This document shows positions 44,307-54,746 of a DNA stretch of 64,000 bases, in pieces (within the stretch, counting starts at the first letter, position 1; each line of letters opens with the position of its first letter). The DNA is from Lineus longissimus (taxonomy: Eukaryota > Nemertea > Pilidiophora > Heteronemertea > Lineidae), in the NCBI RefSeq assembly GCF_910592395.1, contig NC_088308.1:11735001-11799000 (forward strand), read 5' to 3'. A model generated the notes under the pieces. That model was given only the letters and a program-made list of their open reading frames with translations. It made no database searches and was not told the DNA's origin. Both the position numbers and the translations under genes were made by a program.

Positions 44307-45347
44307 TTAAAACCTATTCTGAATCAACAACGTTCTTGCTCTATGTCCATTAGCAATGTCAAAATTTCCGTGGTAGTCTTCAGCTCGCACCTCCTCTCGT
44401 ACTGGTCCAGGGTACTCAACATCCGGCTCATTTCGGTCCACTGCAATGTTATGCAGCACAGCCGTGGCAGCAATAACCTTACAGGTACTCTCTGGGTCTT
44501 TCAATCTACTCTCGAGATGGAGAAGATAAAAGCGACGCTTCCATCTCCCAATGGTTTGTTCCACCAACACCCGTGTAGACTTATGGGCAGCATTGTATCG
44601 ACGCTCTGATGCTGTGGTTGGATTCAAGAGTGGTGTCATCAACCAGTTGCGACATGGATAACCACTATCACCAAGGATGAATGCTTGAACCAAACCAGCC
44701 TCCATTGTGTCCCAAACCTGGCTTGATCTGAGAATTCGGCTGTCATGCGCCGAGCCAGGCCATCTAGCAACTAGATTTATCCACTTGCCCCTATGGTCAC
44801 TCATTACTTGCACGTTAATCGAATGATAACCCTTTCTGTTCACATAGTCAACTTCGTTTTGATGTGGTGAGATAATCCAGACATGAGTCCCATCGACACA
44901 CCCTATCACACCAGGAAAGTGTCGCATTTGGTAGAAACCATCCTTAATGGGTCCTAATTCATTCCCCTCCGGAAATTTGATGAAATCATTTATCCTTCCA
45001 GCCAAGGCATTGGAAACACGATGGATTGCTCGGTTAGCAGTTGCCGGTGACACTTGCAACGGATCTCCGACAACCTTATGGAATGTCCCTGTCCCGTAAT
45101 ACTGCAGGGCAATGAGGACTTGTTGATATGGAAGTAGGGCACTGCTTCGTCTTGTTGGATGCTCAATATGTGGGGTGACTAAGTCAGTGATGAACATGAT
45201 CCCATTTCGAGAGAATCTGTATCTCTGAAGCAATTCCCCGTCACTAAAGATGTCCAGAGGATTCCGACGATCTTTAAAAACTCGCTCTCGTCGTAAAGCG
45301 CGGCGCCTCTCCACAAGTTCCGCAAGCTCAAATATCCTTCTTGCCAT
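44307..45347 (-). CDS. HARBI1-like: HARBI1-type transposase nuclease
   Basis: The frame of 346 codons is uninterrupted and of normal length for HARBI1 (about 350). The N-terminal helical part (ELLQRYRFSRNGIMFITDLV, LLPYQQVLIALQYYGTG) precedes the DDE nuclease: Asp152 in GCVDGTHVWI, Asp227 in ILGDSGYP, Glu263 in LVEQTIGRWKRRF. NVQVMSDHRGKW and WPGSAHDSRI are also kept. In known systems it cuts the element ends together with the Myb-like partner. The three acidic residues being present makes activity conceivable. Confidence 0.93.
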   Translation of the reverse strand: MARRIFELAELVERRRALRRERVFKDRRNPLDIFSDGELLQRYRFSRNGIMFITDLVTPHIEHPTRRSSALLPYQQVLIALQYYGTGTFHKVVGDPLQVSPATANRAIHRVSNALAGRINDFIKFPEGNELGPIKDGFYQMRHFPGVIGCVDGTHVWIISPHQNEVDYVNRKGYHSINVQVMSDHRGKWINLVARWPGSAHDSRILRSSQVWDTMEAGLVQAFILGDSGYPCRNWLMTPLLNPTTASERRYNAAHKSTRVLVEQTIGRWKRRFYLLHLESRLKDPESTCKVIAATAVLHNIAVDRNEPDVEYPGPVREEVRAEDYHGNFDIANGHRARTLLIQNRF

Positions 45348-46114
45348 GTTTACTTGTTCTCTCGTCGATGCCAGTCAGGCAAATGATAAAATAGTTGACA
45401 ACTAGAGATTTAGAGGTGCCCCAGATCATCTCTAACTTTAGCAGTCAACTTAGCATGTAACTAGGCCTAGTGACATTTCATGAAAAACACTTAGAAGGCA
45501 ACTAGGGATAGCAGCCAACTACAGGCCAAATTAGCTGTCAACTAGGCTTAGATGCGTTTCATGAGATTGGGCCCTGGTCTCTAGTTTGGGGGAAGCGCTT
45601 CTAAAATGTCTTTACACTTGGGATTCCACTTGAATGTAATGAAAAGGTCTGGTCGTCCATGCTTAGACACAATAGCCATTGCATCCTGAAAGTTTTGCTG
45701 CATTGCTGTGGGTGAACCATGGAAGGAAGATGGGAGGATAACAATTTTTCCTGGGTTGAGGTTGTTGTTGGGTGTTTGAAGTGCTAGGTGATCCATTAGG
45801 CCTTGGTACATCTCTACTCGAAGATGTTGTTGGTTGTTGCGTATCCAGGCAAGTCGATTTGATTCTGTCCTCACGTAAGCGTCAACAGTATATTGTTGGA
45901 AAAGTTTGTAGCTGTAGAAGATGGGATTGAAGATGATGCGTGCTGCCAAGCGATGGGAGTAATATTGGAGGCAGGTGACATTAGAGCGTTTTTGCGTTGC
46001 CCTTTCAGTGGAATGTTTCATATCATACTGCCAGCCCAAAATTTCGTAAGGAAAAAGTAATGGTTAGACCATTGGATCAATGGAGATGGCCTGTGGTGGT
46101 TTGTCCTTGGGGTG

Positions 46115-46267
46115 TGTTACGTTCGGTATCGCCTTTAGGCTACTGTAATTCGGCTCGAGCCTGGTGAATAACATGAATAACAAATTGGTTAGATGACTGC
46201 CATTTAGGAACTACTTTTTAATTCGCGTACTAATACACTATGCTAAAAGCAATATATTAATACATCA
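46115..46267 (-). repeat. Gypsy-2 3' LTR (153 bp)
   Basis: Plus-strand TGTTACG...TACATCA. On the minus strand it follows the purine tract aaaaggggaggagcg (46282-46268), as expected for plus-strand priming. The LTR starts TG and ends CA. Confidence 0.75.
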
Positions 46268-46586
46268 CGCTCCTCCCCTTTTAGAATGATTGTCCTTCAG
46301 TACACTGCCAACATGTGACTAGTAACTATAACTTGTTAACTCAAACTTGAAACTCACTAAACACATATAAGACTACTTGTCTCTATCAACACCAACTAAT
46401 CTGACAACAATTACAATGAATAAATGAATGTTTTTAACATGCATACTGATTTTCTTTTCCCCTTTTCTCCTCTCTGTGAAAATGGAAAATACTTAAAATC
46501 TGAATGTATTAAAACAATGAATACCAGTCCACAAGATAACACCAGATAACTATAATACAAGATTTGTCACTCAGCAGGAACATGCT

Positions 46587-47657
46587 CTACAGATCAAGCT
46601 TTACTGGTGCTCTACAAACTCTAGTTGACCTACGAATTTGAGGTTGAATGATGGGCTCCGTAGGCTTAGGTTGTGGCGTTTTGACTGAACTAGAAACAGT
46701 AGGAGTTGGTTGTGCAAATGTCCTAACTGGCCCCTTAACAGGTGGCGGCGGCACTGGTTGTGACTCGCCTGGGTCAGTGTCCTCATTGTTTAGAAACGAG
46801 TCCAAATCAATGTCTAGTGGTACTGCTGTTGCTTCCTGTACAGGGTCTTGTACTGGACAGCTGGATTTCAACAAATGGTCCACATGCAAAATCTTCAAAG
46901 TGCGACCTACACGCACGAGATAAGACCTTGGCCCCATTGGCTTGATAACAGTGCCTAGAGACCACTTCTCAGTAGTGCTGTTCTGATTTCTGACATTAAC
47001 CAAGTCTTGAGACTCAAATTCCCTAAACTTCACTTTCTTATCATGATGCTTAACCTGCTCTAGCTGTTTACCAATGACATGATCTTCAAGGTTAGGAATC
47101 AGAACACTGAAATGAGTACGCACTTTACGCCCAAGAAACAGTTCACAGGGTGTAAGTCCTGTTACCGAATGAGGGGTACTACGGTATCTGATCAAAAAGT
47201 TTGCTAACTGATGATCCACTTCAAGTCTATTAGCTCCGCGCCCGACTTTTTCAAGCTCTTTCAACAACGCGGCTTTCACAGTTTGTACTGTTCGTTCTGC
47301 GGCGCCATTTGAGGCGGGGTGATAGGCGGGAACCAGAATGTGACGAATTCCATTACGCTTCAAGAACAATGCAAATTCCTCAGAGATAAACTCGGGCCCG
47401 TTATCCGAAACTAGTGTCTCTGGTAAACCATACCGCGCAAACCAGGAACAAAGCACATCCACCGTCTTTTCGGTGGTTGTCGATTTCATGCGCTCCACTT
47501 CGATCCATTTTGAGTGGCTATCCACGAGAATGAAAAAGTAGTCTGCATTTTTCCTCGGCAAAGTCAACGTGTATACGTTGCCAAGTGCGAGTGGGTTACC
47601 GCAACGGGTGCAGTGGTGCCACTGGTGGTGTCCTTCATACTGCTTGGCAAATTTCAC
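46587..47657 (-). CDS. Gypsy-2 integrase
   Basis: The frame has the DDE core FILVDSHSKWIEVERM, LVSDNGPEFISEEF and NGAAERTVQTVKAALL, then a GPY/F-like module (KPMGPRSYLVRVGRTLKILHVDHLL) and a proline-rich tail. The zinc finger half is in another frame upstream (47910-47707 and about 47660). Key residues are kept. Confidence 0.85.
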   Translation of the reverse strand: MKFAKQYEGHHQWHHCTRCGNPLALGNVYTLTLPRKNADYFFILVDSHSKWIEVERMKSTTTEKTVDVLCSWFARYGLPETLVSDNGPEFISEEFALFLKRNGIRHILVPAYHPASNGAAERTVQTVKAALLKELEKVGRGANRLEVDHQLANFLIRYRSTPHSVTGLTPCELFLGRKVRTHFSVLIPNLEDHVIGKQLEQVKHHDKKVKFREFESQDLVNVRNQNSTTEKWSLGTVIKPMGPRSYLVRVGRTLKILHVDHLLKSSCPVQDPVQEATAVPLDIDLDSFLNNEDTDPGESQPVPPPPVKGPVRTFAQPTPTVSSSVKTPQPKPTEPIIQPQIRRSTRVCRAPVKLDL

Positions 47658-47706
47658 AACTGTTGATCATTTCCTCAATGTCGTTATCAAGTCCAGGCCA
47701 CCAGAG

Positions 47707-48326
47707 TTAGCTCCTCGCGATCGATTTCGTTGCAACTATCCCATGATGAGCCTCGTGCAATTCGTGGAGTAAGCATCCACGATACGCATTGGGGATTATC
47801 ACGTGTATTCCCCACATCACACAGTTTTTCTGTGTGGATAATTCAGTTCGTCTTCTGAAATAAGGCTTGAGCTGGGCCTCATTTTCAGGCATATAGTTCA
47901 TTTTGTACATAATATCGTACCCTTGCTAGGGTTGGATCGTGGTTCGTCTGCTGACTGATATCGTTGGCGTTAATTGGCAACTCATCCAATGTCGAGAAGA
48001 AGAAAACTTCAGCGTCCGCGTCCTCAGCTGTGGCTTGGTCCTGACATGGTAACCTCGACATGGCATCAGCATTGGCATTGTCGGCTGATTTCCGATATGA
48101 CACTCTGTACTGATACGCTTGCAAAATGATGGCCCATCGCTGCATGCGTGCTGCAGCAAGCGTCAGCATGCTTTTTTTCAGTCCCAGGATTGTCACCAAA
48201 GGCGTATGATCAGTGATCAAATGGAACATTTTTCCGTAAAGGTATTTATGGAATCGTCTCACCCCAAACACGATGCCCAGCGCCTCCTTTTCTATTTGAG
48301 CATAGTTTTTCTCACTTGCAGTTAGT
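47707..48326 (-). pseudogene. Gypsy-2 RNase H and spacer, frameshifted
   Basis: From the cut at LTASEKNYAQIEKEALGIVFG the frame runs through LITDHTPLVTIL and NANADAMSRLPC (48271-47885) and then, after a frame change, into the linker before the integrase (47910-47707: RRTELSTQKNCVMWGIHVIIP). Confidence 0.8.
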
Positions 48327-48842
48327 CAGGGTTCCCACCCTTTTTAGGCAAATTTTTTCCAGACCTTTTCCAGACCCTTTTTTACCACTTTTTGAGGGTA
48401 AAATGTCCGGTAAAATATCATTTTCTGTACATATCCACCAAGGCGAGGGCGCGGATAAAAAATCAACTCCAAGCATTAAAATTTATTTTAAGAATAATTA
48501 ACTTTTATTTTGAAAAATAGAACTTTCAATTATATAAAACCATACAAAATTACATGAACAGTAAAACTAAAACAAACATTAATTCTTAATAAAAAAAAAA
48601 AATAATAATTTAGACTAGACACAATCTTGTGACTTTTGATCTAAAAATAAATTACTACATGTAACAAATGCTTTTCATCATCTCACACAATCAGTGCCCT
48701 AAAGCAAGCAATTAAATTATTCCACGATCTAAAACTAATAAGGCCCAGCTATTCTCAGGATGCTTAGAATAATAAGAAGACCAGAACTTATTGTACTTCG
48801 ACTGACAAAACATGAGTACAATATCAACCTGAACCAACACCG

Positions 48843-49018
48843 ATCATTGTAATTTACATGTAGACTCGAACCAGAGTCTACATGTAAATTACAATGATTG
48901 TAATCTGACCTGAGCTAGCAAAAATCCAAAGTCAAGAATTAAAAGCCAAAGGCCTTTGATTGACAATCTGAATCAAAGCCTTTTCAATTCTTTGGATTTT
49001 TGCTCAAGGTCAGATGAA
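48843..49018. repeat. Perfect 25-bp hairpin and adjoining imperfect hairpin
   Basis: Arms atcattgtaatttacatgta(gactc) at 48843-48867 and their exact complement at 48874-48898 are separated by 6 bases. Next to it, 48903-48931 (tctgacctgagctagcaaaaatccaaag) pairs with 48989-49015, with further pairing inside. The second hairpin repeats the end of the coiled-coil coding sequence in inverted form. Confidence 0.85.
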
Positions 49019-49299
49019 ACTTGTTGAAGTTCACCTTGTGTCTGTTGAGCCTTTTCTCTCAAACAGTTAGACTTCATGATAAGATCTCGCATTTTAGCTG
49101 TGCTTACAGATGCTTCGGCCTTCTTGGCCTTTTTGTCTGCATCAGATAATAGGGAATTTACAGATGTTTCCAACACTTTCTGCTTTTTTCTCAACTGATC
49201 AACTTCATCTTGCACTGCCTTTCTCTTTTTTGATGCTTCAGAGTCTCTCTCATTCTGTGCTTTTAGTACTGTCAAGTACTTTTGCCTGGTATTTTTCAC
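48973..49299 (-). CDS. Coiled-coil C-terminal fragment
   Basis: The frame of 108 codons is almost wholly Lys/Glu-rich coiled coil (KKRKAVQDEVDQLRKKQKVL ... LIMKSNCLREKAQ ... LEQKSKELKRL). I recall similar tails (two coiled coils joined by LI.KSN.LR) on uncharacterised multicopy proteins of fish and invertebrates linked with hAT-type repeats. The upstream exons were not found, so function is unknown. Confidence 0.5.
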   Translation of the reverse strand: MKNTRQKYLTVLKAQNERDSEASKKRKAVQDEVDQLRKKQKVLETSVNSLLSDADKKAKKAEASVSTAKMRDLIMKSNCLREKAQQTQGELQQVSSDLEQKSKELKRL

Positions 49300-49360
49300 T
49301 GAGTCAAATCAAGCTGCACTTGTAGTACACCTCCAACTGAATCAATCTGGTATCTTCATA

Positions 49361-50429
49361 GCACTGCCTCCCGCGTTTTTACCGATTAGGCAAGTTGCTC
49401 AACGTTGATCTGTCCCGACCTGAACAGGTGGGAGGATACCCGCTACATGGAAGAGCCAACAGACATTTCGTCTACGCATTCTAGACTGGGTGAGTGTGAA
49501 TTTTTCGTGATTGTAATCGCCCTCAAATTTGTGTTGAAACACTGCATCAGACAAAATTAACTCATCAGAGGTCAAGAAAAGGATCTTAAGAATATATATT
49601 CGCTGTTAGTTTGGGTGATTATAGGGAGCACGTCCATCTTTTGAGGCAAACTTGTCATCCGAAAGTTTCCAGATCCCCGCAATTACGAATTCGGGCAAGT
49701 TTCATCATGTTTCATCAAACTGTGCGCCTTAAACACCTAAGAATGTCTCAAAATCACCCAGACTCTACACATGAGATATACCTTCACTGAAAATAATTGC
49801 TGAAACCTCGCTTAACGTGTCGCGAGTGCTGAAAGCAACAGTTTTGGAGATCGTTTTTCTGTACATCCTGCTCATTCCTGTAGAAATGTACAGTAAAGCA
49901 CGTATACACGTGCAGTGTAAATGGACACACGAATGTATACACACCTTCTGAAAATATTGTCAGCAAAGGTGATAAGTGTTTGTCCTGAATTATGACAATG
50001 AAATTCATAGACTATTAGCAGGTAGTCAGTGTCTGTTGGTCTGAATAATGAATGATAAAACTTCTGGTGAAGTTAAAATATTTCCTCGCTCTGTTTTACA
50101 GCCTGACGGGGATGATCAGCATCTGTTCTGTTCTGCGACCGCATCAGTCACGGATATAGGAGCCTTGACCACGAGGAGCTGATGAGGCAAAGTCGTATAA
50201 CCGTCTTAACCTTGACATCGGTGCAGTGCTGAATTTGCCGTCCGAACTGAGACAAACCAGTATAATATTCCAGCCGTATTTCGTTCTTTTTCACTGTAAT
50301 ACTTTTACTTCAAAAAGACTGAATAAATAAACCTACTGTGGCAGTTAGTTTAAAAAGATATTATTGCATGTTACGTTTTTACTCTTAGTGCTGATCGGTC
50401 ATACCCCTTGGGCCTGGCCGTAACCTTGC
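49361..50429. other. No recognisable gene
   Basis: No family resemblance was noted. Short frames such as 49784-50008 (minus) have no supporting features. Confidence 0.5.
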
Positions 50430-50680
50430 ATACTGGTTGTCTCGATGCCGTATGCTATGACCATGTATATATCTACTGGACTGGTTTGTTGCACCATGTC
50501 GAAGGAATTTTATGTAGAGATCAAGACACTTCGCTCGCATCACAATCTATACCTCAAAAGAATGGTTGTAAAAATCCTTGCCATGATTCCTGGTTGCCCC
50601 TATGTTGTGACCATGCATGCATCAATGGCCTGGGATGTCGCAACCTACACTTCAAAGGAATGCGAAGTCTAAATCACATT
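50430..50680. repeat. Dispersed repeat, copy A
   Basis: The block (ctactggactggtttgt.gcaccat..cgaa ... cccctatgttgtgaccatgca ... gtcgcaacctacacttcaaaggaat) recurs at 62640-62793 and 63712-63745, where the second copy is split by a foldback element. It serves as the empty-site reference. Confidence 0.75.
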
Positions 50681-50689
50681 TATTTTTTG

Positions 50690-51540
50690 TCCCCAGATTG
50701 TGACTTTCCTAACAGCAATTGCAGACCATATCCCTGGTGATAGTATTTTGTCATCTTAAAAATGAGCACCAGGACAAAGCACCAAAAACCTGCCACTTAA
50801 GATCAGATCAGAAGTTACCTACGTGGTGCCAGTATACAAAAGTGCATGATTGACACTAGATCATTTGAAGAAAAAATTGGCAGCAGAACCATGTGACGTG
50901 TGCATGGAGGGAGGTATTATAATATAAATACTGTGGAGACGCTATTAAGCCGGTTGAAGGGCGCCTGTACAAAAGGCTTATATTCAGACCGGCTAAATAG
51001 AGTCTACACAGTATTATAATAACTTCCCTTGGCACATTGCCAATTGCCAATTCCAGGCGCGTGCAGTGAACTAACCCATTCGGAAACTCTCGGAAAGAGC
51101 CGAATAACAGTGCTTTCTAAGATTTGTATCATTACGTTTATAAGAAATAGTTCTAATGCGCTTAATGCTGATATTTGTCATGTTGTCATGCTTAGCCGAA
51201 TAAATTATTGCACCACTGCAGTAAACACGATTTGTTTTCATATCACGCCCTGTTGCCGATACTGTGTGCTGTATCGAATTCTAACCCCTGGCAGCGGAAG
51301 ACTACCCAATCCGAGCGAAGTCATCCGTCCACAAGCTTCGAAACTTTCTTTCCACTCAAGACACCTTGATGTCTGGACGTAGTAAACTCGGTTCTAAGAA
51401 TAAAGGTAAAATTCCCTGTTTTTTTATCCATTTTGGCAATATTCACGTTATCCTATAGTCAGGTAACTTCATCACTGTCTGCCAATATATTATGTACAGG
51501 TTTCACCGCTGAATAAATTGATTATTTCGATATATTTCAA
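50690..51540. other. No recognisable gene
   Basis: I see nothing supported beyond a weak inverted pairing around 50930-51020 (aatactgtggagac ... gtctacacagtatt). Confidence 0.45.
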
Positions 51541-51544
51541 GCGT

Positions 51545-51640
51545 AAGGAAGCCTTTAGGGGGGGGTGGCGCCTTGAGCGTGGTGGACCACGGAAAGGCGC
51601 CCAATATAAGTTTTTCAATTCATTCATTCATTCATTTAGG
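51545..51640 (+). mobile_element. SINE/LINE 3' tail with (attc)n
   Basis: The sequence ggcgccttgagcgtggtggaccacggaaaggcgcccaatataagtt, a GGCGCC-arm hairpin, is followed by (attc)4-5. This recalls the shared 3' tails of L2/CR1-dependent SINEs. No tRNA-like head with A and B boxes was recognised, so it is a tail fragment. Confidence 0.4.
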
Positions 51641-52388
51641 TATAGACTAACTACGGGACGCTACATATCGACGTACGACCCACAGCCACGTGCGCTCATG
51701 TGCTTGAGTAGAATGTGTCCTGAGATGACCACACACATGCATGATATAAATTAAGATCTGGGAATTGCTTTCATTTCAGTCAGTCCTTTGAATCAACAGC
51801 ACTTAACTTTTTGCTGTTAATAAAAGTGGTGTGGTTGAATGCATCCCCGTAGGCGTAGCCTTGCATTTTCAGTACTTACTTCATGACTTGGCCGTTTTTA
51901 CATGTTCAGAATCAGATGTTGTACTTGTAGGCCTACGACTATATGACTGTACATGTAGCCTTTGTTTAATGCTATGGATAGGGTAGTCATTTATTGATTT
52001 AAAGATATCTGCCACTTTATCTGACTGCATCCAGTTTTCATCTCGACACATCGACTTCTGCTTATTTCCATTCCTACTGCATTCTGCCTAAATATTTCCA
52101 CTCGTCATCTCATTCACTTCCACATATTTCCACAAGTATACCACCACATCCACATATTTCCACAACAAGTATACCACCACATCCAAAATCTATTGCCGCA
52201 CTTTCCCGCCTACAATTTTTTGTGCTGATAGCCAAACCCAATTCCTACCTATCTCTCTATTGGTCTATATCCTCTGAGGCCAACTTGCAATTTACAAAGT
52301 CCATATAATTTTTATCTCTGCTTTCACTAAAACAAAAACATAAAAACACTCTTCTATTATATACACTTCATCAAGTGTCTAGTATAGT
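51641..52388. other. Helentron 5' flank, no gene
   Basis: The AT-rich stretch has a short repeat (ccacatatttccacaa.. twice at 52121-52190). A TATA-like tatataatt and the first Met of the Helentron protein follow. The element's 5' terminus was not identified. Confidence 0.45.
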
Positions 52389-54746
52389 TTGCTCATTTAT
52401 TTATTTACTGTAATCATGCCCCGTTCACTAAAATCACTAGGCAAAGTCTGCAGGAACGCCAAGGAGAAATCCCGTACAATTGCATTCAACAAATCCTCTG
52501 ATTCAGAATTACCTCTGAAACCATTCCCCTTTGCTAAATTGCCAGATAACGTGTCGAAACCTAGCAATAGCATTCAACCTATGCATTACCCCATGACACT
52601 TTGCACCAAAGCTTCATTCCATCAGGGTTCGCCACATTTTCCAGCATTATCGGCAGGTAAGCAGTGTACTGCTATAGCATATGTAGCACTTTTGTTTCAT
52701 GCAACAAAGGCCCCTACACATTGGGACACATCTGATTTGGATAACATACTCCACTGGGGTGACCACATGTATAGGAACACCCCTCATGCTCAAGACTATA
52801 TGGAAACAACTGAATTGCCTTCAAGCTTTGTTATACCAACAATTCAGAAAACTGTACAGGCATGTTTTCATCCAAAGGTCTATGGTCTTCTACCACTTAA
52901 TCCCAATTGCGATAACTTGAACACTCCCAATGATACACCATCACTATTATCAGCCTTGCAACAATCCCTTGGCATAAAATATAAAGCATGTTTAATGACA
53001 ACTTCGGGATATACAATAGCAATTTGGTGTCATGCGAATTCATTCTATATATTTGATTCACATAGCCGCAATTCAAAAGGTGTCGTTGATGAGAATGGTA
53101 CTGCTGTACTACTAAGTTTCAAAAATGTGGAAAGTGTCGCAAATCATATTCAGATATTATACAATCATGCTGCAAATCAGCAAACTCAGTTTGACATTGC
53201 ACCACTACAAATTTTCAAGCCAATTCCTAAGTTTGCGTCACCTAGCCTTGGTAAATATTTCCAATATCAAAATGAACGGCTTCATACCAAAACATCTGCC
53301 AAAAACGCCAATGTGGACACGAGAAACAAAGAATTGCCTGCTCTCAAAAGACCTTCATGTCATACATGTGTTGTTAAGGAACAAGCCAATGTCACTTCAC
53401 CACAAGCAGCAGTCCATACACAAACCTCAAAGCGCCGGCTTCAACCACAAAATTGTCCCAAGTCCCAAAGGCCAAAGAGACAACGCTATGGCTCTAAGCC
53501 TACATTAATGGACCATGTGAAGAAAACAGATCATTACTTGTCAACTGAATGCCTTGGAACGACACATAATACCAATACTCAACTTACAGTAAATCCACAT
53601 GAACAGTTGCAATGCTGCTCAATTCCCCTGTCAAACACCAGCACTAAACATCTTGCACACACAGATAAAACTGAACAAGCAATCAATAAGTTCCGCAATG
53701 CAATTAAATTGCCCCCTGAATACATATGTACCGTTTGCCATCGCCTGCTGTTTCAAAACCAAGTTGTTCAAGTGAATCGTTCCAAATACACTACAAATGC
53801 ACTCAAAGCAGAAAATGCTGCCAAGTGTTTGACAGGGAAATATCACCATCAGTGTTCTTCTAATGACCTATGCCAAAACCAATGCCAATTTCCTGATTCA
53901 CGCAAACAGGAATGGATTTGTCATTCATGCCATCAATATTTGCAAAGGGGTCACATGCCACATGTGACTGCAGCTAATGACCTGCAATTAGACGACATAC
54001 CTCCAGAATTACAAAATATCAATTTCCTTGAGAAACAACTTCTTGCACTGCATATACCATTTGCAAAAATTGTGCCATTGCCAAAGGGTGGCCAAAACGG
54101 TGTTCATGGCCCAGTTGTATCAGTACCATCCAATATATCAACAACCATAACAACATTGCCGAGGGCAATTGACGAGTCTGCTTTTGTCAAAGTCAAATTA
54201 AAACGTAAATTACAGTACAAAGGCCACGTGTCACATTCACTTGTTCATCCCCAAAAACTTGAAAAGGCCCTGCAGTATCTCATTACAAACAATGAGCTCT
54301 ACAAAAATGTGAATATCAATAACTCCTGGCAAGAAGACAATGTTGCAGCTAATATTGATTTGATTGCTGGCAATGACACTTCCAACTGCAGTATGAAAAA
54401 CTGCCCAGTTTCGCACACAACCAGTGATAATGCCACACTTCACCAACAACCACCCCAGTCAACACAGCGCCACAACAGTTCTCTTGTAGAGGACAAACAG
54501 AAAGTAACCATGAATTCGTCATCTCAAGTGCCAACTTCTGTTCTTCAATATGGTTCAACCAGTCAGCCTCTGCAAACATGTCATCAAGCACAACTTTCCA
54601 GTGATGGTGTGTCACTTGACACCAACATGACAAATGTTCATAACTCAGCTGGGCAGTTGGACGATGCAATATTTACATCAAACCAACATGATTCAACTGC
54701 TGATTCATATGATAACCCTTCTTCATTCTTGCCTCTAGATACATGA
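52389..54746 (+). pseudogene. Helentron protein, protease and DUF6570 part
   Basis: 785 codons to a premature TGA; Met10 (MPRSLKSLGKV) is the likelier start. Residues 80-255 match the herpesvirus large-tegument-protein deubiquitinase fold (Herpes_teg_N): SAGKQCTAIAYVALLF (Cys93), WDTSDLDNILHWGDHMY, SGYTIAIWC and FYIFDSHSRNS (Asp223, His225, the D-x-H arrangement). Residues 445-515 hold C-x2-C pairs (YICTVCHRLL, WICHSCHQYL), followed by a DUF6570-type segment (DDIPPELQNINFLEKQLLAL). The predicted activity is cleavage of ubiquitin-like chains or of the polyprotein itself; this is inference. All three catalytic positions are present. Confidence 0.8.

Larger units (their letters stand above)
42912..45573. 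mobile_element. PIF/Harbinger transposon, apparently intact
   Basis: Terminal inverted repeats begin GGCCCAATCTCATGAAA (42912) and end TTTCATGAGATTGGGCC (45573). The 3-bp duplication CTG flanks both sides (42909-42911, 45574-45576). Removing the 2,662-bp element with one CTG restores the Helitron reading order. Two genes point towards each other: a SANT/Myb-like protein on the plus strand and a HARBI1-type nuclease on the minus strand. Both are open. Confidence 0.9.
42430..46114 (-). pseudogene. Helitron Rep relic, split by a Harbinger transposon
   Basis: The upstream half (46114-45577: YDMKHSTERATQKRSNV, VILPSSFHGSPTAMQQNF, DLFITFKWNPKC) and the downstream half (42908-42430: HCPDIVSRVFKLHLTELL, EFQKPGLPHCQLLLIL, VDNRWVEPYN) are adjacent parts of a Helitron_like_N/Rep protein. 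The HUH metal-binding motif reads PHCQ, so its second His is lost. Stops at the split and at 42477 show decay. The 5' end meets a Gypsy element at 46115, so both insertions came later than the Helitron. Confidence 0.8.
46115..48326 (-). mobile_element. Gypsy retroelement 2, 5'-truncated
   Basis: A 3' LTR, polypurine tract, integrase and RNase H are present on the minus strand; protease, gag and most of RT are missing because a hAT-type end cuts in at 48327. The element entered the Helitron relic at 46114. A matching 5' LTR and target duplication lie outside or are lost. Confidence 0.8.
48327..49360. mobile_element. hAT-type element fragment
   Basis: The sequence starts CAGGGTTCCCACCCTTTTT, which has the CAGGG start of many hAT termini, right inside Gypsy-2 RNase H coding. 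The opposite terminus was not found, so the right edge (about 49360) is arbitrary. It contains the coiled-coil frame at 48973-49299. Confidence 0.45.

Noticed and set aside
48327-49360. Complete hAT element in Gypsy-2
   Set aside because: Only one CAGGG terminus was found; no matching end or 8-bp duplication was seen, so only a fragment is claimed.
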